Shown piece after piece: positions 58,385 through 64,000 of a DNA stretch of 64,000 bases (its first letter is position 1; the number at the start of each line of letters is the position of its first letter). The notes beneath the pieces are model-generated. The model made no database searches, was not told the DNA's origin, and saw nothing but the letters and a program-made list of their open reading frames with translations. The DNA is from CAVSWT01 sp963777515 (GTDB taxonomy: Bacteria > Bacteroidota > Ignavibacteria > Ignavibacteriales > Ignavibacteriaceae), in assembly GCA_963777515.1 (NCBI GenBank), contig CAVZQU010000009.1, forward strand, positions 62,001-126,000, read 5' to 3'. The translations under genes and the position numbers were made by a program.

Positions 58385-58852
58385 TTAATGCATTTTTATT
58401 GCTTCATAATTTGGCTGATCGCCGGGCGTAGGACAAATTTCCAAGTATTTTATTTTTCCATCTTTGCCAATAACAAAGGCAGATCTTTTTGAAACTCCTT
58501 TATAATCATATTTTCCTGGGGCAAAAATATCATTTAAATGAATCATATTTTGGTGATTACTTCTTTATTGAAATCACTTAGCAATGGAAAGTTTAATTAT
58601 TTATTCTCACTCCACAACTTTAAAGCATAATGACTGTCAACACTTATTCCTAATACTTGTGCATCAAGGTTCTTCATATTGTTTAAAATTATCTCTCACC
58701 TGGCACATTTCAGCAGTGCAAACTGACGAGTTTGCAAAAGGGAAAAATAAAAGAACAACATTTTTATTATTGAAATAATGTAACGAAACTTTTGCCCCGT
58801 CTTGATTTATTAAAGTAAAGTCAGGCGCAATATCTCCAACTTGTAAAGACAT
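58385..58852 (-). CDS. Peroxiredoxin, AhpE/BCP-like (several frameshifts)
   Basis: About 155 residues. First frame: VGDIAPDFTLINQDGAK, LLFFPFANSSVCTAEMCQVR with Cys in SSVC and AEMC. After shifts near 58670, 58595 and 58550: SVDSHYALKLWSEN, LNFPLLSDFNKEVI, KYDYKGVSKRSAFVIGKDGK, EICPTPGDQPNYEAIK. A redoxin-family alkyl hydroperoxide reductase or BCP paralogue. The gap upstream carries a perfect dyad (58905-58922). Confidence 0.82.
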
Positions 58853-58904
58853 CTTTGTTCCTTTTTAAATTGTTATTTGTGATTGTGTCAAAATTAGTTA
58901 ATTA

Positions 58905-58922
58905 TATTTGTTCAAACAAATA
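58905..58922. promoter_or_regulatory. Perfect 8-bp dyad, candidate operator
   Basis: TATTTGTT (58905-58912), CA, AACAAATA (58915-58922): an 18-base dyad in the 253-base gap between the peroxiredoxin gene (minus) and the ABC transporter (plus). It is flanked by AGTTAATTA and AGTTAATTT copies. About 55 bases upstream of the peroxiredoxin start. Confidence 0.45.
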
Positions 58923-59038
58923 GTTAATTTAGTTTGCACTTCAATTTATTTTATATGATTTGAAGAATCATTATATATTTTCACCAATAATATCGCAAAA
59001 TATAAATTTTCAATAAAGTAATTATTTAATAACAAACC

Positions 59039-59068
59039 TTGCTAATTATTATCCTAATATTTTATAAA
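59039..59068 (+). promoter_or_regulatory. Possible promoter of the ABC transporter operon
   Basis: TTGCTA (59039-59044), 18 bases, TATAAA (59063-59068), about 38 bases before the ATG at 59106. No other good candidate in the gap. Confidence 0.4.
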
Positions 59069-59105
59069 TTCATACCTGAAAAAAATATATTTCTCTTTCA
59101 TATAA

Positions 59106-60010
59106 ATGCTTGTAGTAAATAATCTAAAAAAAGAATTTAAAAATGTTACCGCTGTAGATGATATTTCTTTTTCAGTTGAAGAAGGGAAAATTTTCGGTAT
59201 GCTTGGCCCTAATGGTGCCGGTAAAACAACTACTATAAGAACAGTTTTAAATATAATTAAACCAACTTCCGGGGAAATAACATTTAATGGGAAACCAATC
59301 ACAACAGAATTTTTTAACATCATAGGCTATCTGCCTGAAGAAAGAGGATTATACAAAAAAAGTAAAGTTATAGATGTAATTCTTTATTTTGCTGAATTAA
59401 AAAATATGAACAAATCAGATGCTATAGAAAAAGCAAATGAATGGATGGACAAGCTGGAATTTCCGGTTCTATAAATAAAAAAATAGAAGAACTTTCAAAA
59501 GGGAACCAGCAGAAAGTTCAATTCATCACTTCCGTTATTCATGATCCAAAGCTATTAATACTTGATGAACCGTTCACCGGTTTTGATCCTATTAACCAGC
59601 AGTTAATAAAAGAAATGATTTTATCTTTTGCTGTTTCCGGTAAAATAATTATTCTTTCAACACATCAAATGGAAACTGCAGAAAAATTATGTTCGGAAAT
59701 TTTTCTGATTAACAATGGAAAGAAAGTTGTAAGCGGAAGTGTTTCGCAAATTAAAAGAAAATTTGGAAGCAATAATATTAAGCTGGAATATGAGGGCAAT
59801 GGCAATTTAATTAATAATCTACCTTCTGTTGTTCATATAGATAATTACAGTAACTATGCTGAGATTCAATTAAAAGATGATATTGAACCTTATGAATTTT
59901 TAAGATCAATAGTTGATAAAATAAAAGTAAAACATTTTTCAGTTGTTGAACCAACGCTTCATAAAATTTTCATTGATGTTATTCACAAAAACATCCCGGT
60001 TAAAGAATGA
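59106..60010 (+). CDS. ABC transporter ATP-binding protein, NatA-like (one frameshift)
   Basis: About 301 residues after a shift near 59462. Walker A GPNGAGKTT, a Q-loop region LPEERGLYKKSKV, signature LSKGNQQKV, Walker B LLILDEPFTGFDP and H-loop STHQME. The C-terminal extension is of the DUF4162/NatA type. With the ABC-2 permease it likely extrudes sodium or an antibiotic, or assembles part of the envelope. The joint GGAATTTCC needs one base more. Four-base ATGA overlap with the permease. Confidence 0.92.
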
Positions 60011-61251
60011 AAAAAATTTTAATTGTTGCCCGCTGGGAATTTCTTAGAAAAAGTTAAAACCAAAGCGTTTTTAATTTCTATTATAGTTACTCCATTAATT
60101 TTGATAGCTTTTTCTTTAGCCCCTACTCTTTTATCCAACGAACAAGCAGAACATACAAAAGCAATGGGGATAATTGATACTTCGACAGTATACATTGATA
60201 AAATGATTTACGAAATGTCGCAATATCAAATAGAAAATCATCAGCCAAATTATATAGTCATAAATTTAACTGATAAGCAATTAACTTTTGATTCATTAAA
60301 AAGAATGGCAGACCGTTCTGTCTTCAAAGGCAAAATTGATGGATATATTTTAATTCTAAATGCGAGAACGGATTCGGTAAAAATAGAATATAGAAGCCAA
60401 AAGCAGGAAATTTCAAAGATGAAGACAGAATTCAATCTGCATTCAATAAAATTAGGATAAAATTAAAATTACAAAATGAAAATGTTAGCCAGGACATAAT
60501 AAATGTAGTTACCAAAAGGATAAATCTTGATGCCATAAAAATTGAAGAGAATGGCAAAGAAGGCAAGAATGATTTTTTAGTAATATTTTTTTCGTCGTTT
60601 ATTTTTATTCTGTTATTAATGATGATGACCATTTACTCAGGGCAAATGCTGGTGAGAAGTTTGATTGAAGAAAAATCAAACCGATTAATTGAAATTTTGA
60701 TTTCAAGCTGTTCTGCCGAAGAATTATTAACCGGAAAAATTTTAGGCTTAAGCCTGCTTGGGTTTTTCCAAATTTTCATTTGGGGCGTAATTGGATTTTC
60801 ATTGGCTGGCAGTGCCGTTATTCCATATTCAGCATTTGACCACGCTTTTATTTTACTGCTTTATTTTGTGATGGGATTTATTTTTTACTCTGCTATTTTT
60901 GTCGGGGTTGGTTCAATAGTTTCAACAGAGCAGGAAGCTCAGCAGATTACAAGTTATTTAAATTTATTTATAATTTTACCTGTAGTTCTTGCTGTTCCGG
61001 CGATTCAAAATCCAAATTCATTACTTGTAAAAATATTATCCTATATTCCATTTACACTTCCGTCAATAATGCTGTTAAGAGTTAACACTATTTCCATTCC
61101 TTTATGGGAAATAATGTTTACAGTTACAATAATGCTTGGATCAATTTATTTTGTAATACTTTTTTCTTCAAAAGTTTTTAAGATTGGAATTTTATCTTAC
61201 GGTAAACGTCCATCTTTTAAAGAAGTAATTGAATGGTTAAAAGCAAAATAA
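60007..61251 (+). CDS. ABC-2 type permease, NatB-like (two frameshifts)
   Basis: About 414 residues. ATG at 60007-60009. The N-terminus KKILIVARWEF is joined by one base (near 60050) to LEKVKTKAFLISIIVTPLIL, the family signature; a second shift near 60455 joins the periplasmic part (QNENVSQDIINVVTKRIN). Six helices follow: GLSLLGFFQIFIWGVIGFSL, LLYFVMGFIFYSAIFVGVGS and others, with EEKSNRLIEILISS and STEQEAQQITSYLNLF typical of NatB/ABC2 permeases. Membrane partner of the ATPase. Confidence 0.88.
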
Positions 61252-61263
61252 AATGGGGAAAAT

Positions 61264-62220
61264 ATGATTTATTTCTATTCAGCATTGGCTGCAGTAATAC
61301 CTATGGCAACTTATTTAATTATTATCTGGCAATTTGACAGATATGACAGGGAACCTTTTAAATTAGTGCTGCAAAATTATTTCTGGGGTGCTGTCGGAGC
61401 TATTATTTTAACTTTAATAGGCGGACAATTTATTTCATTCTTTAATTTCTCCCTACTTAAATGGCGGAGAACAAATTAAATATACCGAAACAATTTTAGT
61501 AGCTCCTTTTATTGAAGAAATTACAAAAGGGATTTTTCTTTTTATAATAATTGCAAATAAAAATTTTGATAACATGACTGACGGCATTGTTTACGGCGGT
61601 GCAATTGGTCTTGGCTTCGGAATGACAGAAAACTTTTTATATTTTATTACCTATTCATCAAACCTAAATGATTGGATTTCATTAATAGTAATTCGAACAT
61701 TATTCTCAGCAGTTATGCATTGTGTTGCAACTGCAACACTTGGAGCATTTTTAGGATACGCTAAATTCAAAAACATTTATTATAAATTAATATTTCCTGT
61801 TGATTGGATTAGCTATGTGCAATGATGATACATATGATATGGAATTACACTGTTAGTTTTCAATCTACCGCTTTATTTGGATTTGTATTTATGTTTTTCT
61901 TCATGATAATTTTTATTGTAGTTTTTGTTTTTTCCATTGCAAGTGAAAAGAAAATTATTTTTAATGAATTAATTGAAGAAGCTGAGAACGGATTAATTCC
62001 TATGCACCATTTAAACATTTTAAATTCATCAAAAAGAAATAAACCCGGCTGGGTTGATGAAAGTATACGTAAATTATATATTAGTGCAGCAACAACTTTA
62101 GCATTTCGAAAAATGCAGCTTAAAAATTGTTCCGAAAGGAATAAACTTTTATATCAAAAAGATATTGATTATTTCCGAAATTATATTCTAACCCTGCTCT
62201 CAAATACACTGATTGTTTAA
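61264..62220 (+). CDS. prsW: PrsW-family glutamic-type intramembrane protease (frameshifts)
   Basis: About 318 residues. Motifs in order: LIIIWQFDRYDREPFKLVL, then (other frame) APFIEEITKGIFLFII with the EEx(2)K active motif, GFGMTENFLYF with the Glu, VMHCVATATLGAFLGYAKFK and, after a further shift near 61815, HMIWNYTVSFQ. Shifts are near 61450 and 61815. PrsW proteases cleave anti-sigma factors in membranes. Several helices in all parts. It follows the ABC permease within 12 bases; a link to that exporter is possible only by position. Confidence 0.87.
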
Positions 62221-62223
62221 GAT

Positions 62224-62922
62224 ATGAAATACAATGCTTGCATTTATTTAACTTCACTCTTTCCAATTTTCAAGAAAGATGAAGTCCCCATATTTGAATC
62301 GTTTGATGCCGAGCATTCATCACTTCTATATTCAGCTTTGATGATGAATAATATTGAAAATTTAAACCAATTTAATAATGTCTCAAAAAGGTTTTTTGTT
62401 TTGATGAAAAAGATAAAGAGCAATTACCGGAGATTTTGAATCCAGAAAATAAAATTATTATTTTCATTTAATACTTCAGATATTCAAAATTATTTTCAAA
62501 AATTATCGGACAAACATTTTACTACATGCAGCAGTAATTTAATTATCTTTTCCCGTTCAATGGGAATAACAAAAGAATTAATTGAAAAAGCTTTGGACCA
62601 GCTTGCTATTGAAGATGAAGCAATTGTAATCGGCAGAACAATTGAAAATTATATTTCATTTATTGGCTTTAATAATTATAACTCCGAATTGTTTAATGAA
62701 ATTGACTGGCAGTTAGTTGATTATGATTCATTCTTAACAAAAGCGTGCAAGTATGAAAACTTTATCCATGTTTTAAGTGGAAATTTCATGATGATAAAAA
62801 ACTTGAATGATTTTAAAAAGCTTTATACTGAATTATCTAAAAAAGAAAGCTTAGCCTATTGCAGCCCTGAAATGCATGAACAGTTTACAAATCTTTTTAT
62901 TGAATACAAGGAATTTGTTGAA
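62224..62922 (+). CDS. DUF2064-like (rSAM/selenodomain-associated transferase 1 type) protein (two frameshifts)
   Basis: About 233 residues. N-terminal YNACIYLTSLFPIF and FFVLDEKDKEQLPEIL (near 62395, other frame); then SMGITKELIEKALDQLAIED, VIGRTIENYISFIGFNNYNS, LFNEIDWQLVDYDSFL and LNDFKKLYTELSKK, matching a divergent DUF2064 glycosyltransferase-like fold (dGxxLIG and LFxxIxW). Its frame continues without a stop into nadD, which I interpret as a lost stop by frameshift, not a real fusion. Function unknown. Four bases follow prsW. Confidence 0.6.
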
Positions 62923-63502
62923 ATGAATGCAATAGGAATATACGGCGGCACTTTCGATCCAATTCATATTGGACATTTAATAACTGCGCAGGCAGTAAAG
63001 GAAATTAGAAATTTAGAAAAAATAATTTTTATTCCCGCATATATTTCTCCGCATAAAACAGATAGAACTTCTGAAAAGCAAAGTCACAGATTAAATATGG
63101 TTAAGCTTGCAATTGAAGAGTTTCCATGCTTTCGAATACTCCGATATTGAATTAAGAGCTAAGTCAATTTCATATACAGTTAAAACTTTAGAAGCTTTGA
63201 AAAAAAAATATAAAAAGCTTGAATTAATAATTGGTTATGATAACATAATTGATTTTCACACCTGGAAAAATCCAGATAAGATTATTGAACTGGCAGATTT
63301 AGTTGTATTAAGAAGAAAAACCAACGATAAAAAAATTGAAAAAGATAAATACTATAAAGCTGCACATTTTGTTAAAACACCTGTAATAGAAATTAGCAGC
63401 AGTGAAATTAGAAATAGGATAAAAGCAGGCTTGCCGATTGATTTTCTTGTCCCTAAAAAAGTAAAAGAATATATTTGCAAATTCAATTTATATAAGGAGT
63501 AA
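62923..63502 (+). CDS. nadD: Nicotinate-nucleotide adenylyltransferase (one frameshift)
   Basis: About 192 residues. ATG at 62923 preceded by AAGGA at 62908. NadD motifs: IGIYGGTFDPIHIGHLITAQ with the nucleotidyltransferase HxGH, FIPAYISPHKTD, and IEISSSEIRNRIKAGLPIDF (SSSxIR). One extra C near 63133 must be removed to pass from EEFPCF to EYSDIELRAKSISYT. Essential NAD synthesis. Three bases separate its stop from the epimerase start. Confidence 0.93.
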
Positions 63503-63505
63503 AAT

Positions 63506-64000
63506 TTGAAAATTCTAGTCACCGGTGCAGCCGGATTTATCGCATCACAAGTAGCCGACGCATTTATAAATGAAGGCCATACAGTTTTTGTGCTTGATAA
63601 TCTTGCTACTGGCTTTGAACATAATATAAATAAAAAAGCAACTTTTATTAAAAAGGATATTGGAGATAAAAGTTTAGCCGAACTTTTTGAAAAAGAAAAA
63701 TTTGATGTAGTTAATCATCATGCTGCTCAAATGGATGTTCGCCGTTCTGTTGCAGACCCAGCATTTGATGCTAACACAAATATTTTGGGAACAATTAACC
63801 TTCTTCAAAATTGTGTTAAAACAGGTGTGAAAAAATTTATGTTTGCTTCAACAGGCGGCGCTGTTTATGGTGAACAGGATTATTTCCCTGCTGATGAAAA
63901 ACATCCTACTTCTCCCCTTTCTCCTTACGGAATTTCAAAACTTGCAGTTGAAAAATATTTATTCTTTTATGCTGCTCAATACAAATTAAATTATACAATT
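63506..64000 (+). CDS. NAD-dependent epimerase/dehydratase (UDP-glucose 4-epimerase type), 5' part
   Basis: 165 codons in the window; the rest lies beyond the right edge. TTG start at 63506 with AAGGAG before it. Extended SDR: KILVTGAAGFIASQVADAF (GxxGxxA; note A where G is usual), HHAAQMDVRRSV, FASTGGAVYGEQD and SPYGISKLAVEKY (YxxxK). Likely a nucleotide-sugar epimerase for surface polysaccharide. Confidence 0.88.
   Translation, partial: MKILVTGAAGFIASQVADAFINEGHTVFVLDNLATGFEHNINKKATFIKKDIGDKSLAELFEKEKFDVVNHHAAQMDVRRSVADPAFDANTNILGTINLLQNCVKTGVKKFMFASTGGAVYGEQDYFPADEKHPTSPLSPYGISKLAVEKYLFFYAAQYKLNYTI

Noticed and set aside
1..64000. CRISPR array, IS element, prophage or replication origin
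   Set aside because: No repeat-spacer series, transposase or integrase genes, DnaA-box cluster or parAB/dnaA genes were seen.

Overview
The window looks like the chromosome of an AT-rich, Gram-negative member of the Bacteroidota/Chlorobi superphylum, most likely an Ignavibacteria-type organism. Grounds: PorU and PorV of the type IX secretion system (T9SS), a T9SS type A C-terminal sorting domain on a secreted protein, a PG0541-like RND-associated protein, bacterial microcompartment (BMC) shell genes, a canonical 6-pyruvoyl-tetrahydropterin synthase (unconjugated pterins are known from Chlorobi), and many signal peptides ending in a Q after the cleavage site. The placement is inferred from gene content, not from a search. 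No rRNA, IS element, prophage or CRISPR array was seen.

Layout. 1-13.1 kb (minus): glcDF-type oxidase, tmk-ctpA, YbbR, a self-contained pair of BMC shell genes with its own promoter and terminator, yqgF, relA/spoT, a TPR protein, upp, a CoA-disulfide-reductase-like flavoprotein and der. 13.2-19.8 kb (minus): tetR-tolC-adaptor-RND permease-PG0541-like efflux operon. 20.1-32.8 kb (minus): secretion and surface block with porU, porV, an M6-like T9SS cargo whose zinc motif is lost, and a peptidase/beta-propeller/beta-barrel protein. 33-36 kb (minus): HD hydrolase, nth, a ferredoxin, tRNA-Glu, tRNA-Gln and an unknown membrane protein. 36.2-38.4 kb (plus): NHL protein and small membrane proteins. 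38.4-47.4 kb (minus): envelope operon DUF92 / 990-aa TPR / outer-membrane barrel / HU-like / SPOR / ExbB / ExbD / TonB. 47.5-50.9 kb: TPR protein, tRNA-Leu, an ECF sigma / anti-sigma / Spy-like module and a divergent Met-rich Spy-like gene. 51-53.9 kb (plus): phosphodiester glycosidase and an outer-membrane protein. 54-58.9 kb (minus): secreted hydrolase, two SDRs, folE, PTPS, bcp, rhodanese, peroxiredoxin. 59-64 kb (plus): ABC exporter, PrsW, DUF2064-like, nadD and an epimerase cut by the window edge.

A dominating property is frameshifts. More than 40 single-base shifts split otherwise well-conserved genes, including ones that are normally essential (der, tmk, nadD). About half lie in or next to homopolymers (G6, A9, A8, T4, A5). 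I read almost all as consensus errors and annotate the restored genes across them. The errors also create false in-frame joins (SDR-SDR and DUF2064-NadD). Genes that are intact over 2-3 kb (RND permease, the TPR giant, relA, the M6-like N-terminal part) show that the errors are clustered, especially at 20-25.7 kb and 55.7-63.2 kb.

The genes are tightly packed; at least ten neighbouring pairs share ATGA stop/start overlaps. The most interesting candidates are the stand-alone BMC shell unit with a basic C-terminal tail domain, the Tol/TonB-like envelope operon that includes SPOR and HU-like proteins, the pseudo-protease cargo beside porUV, the biopterin-type gene cluster, and a tRNA-Glu 3' fragment carrying a palindromic insert.
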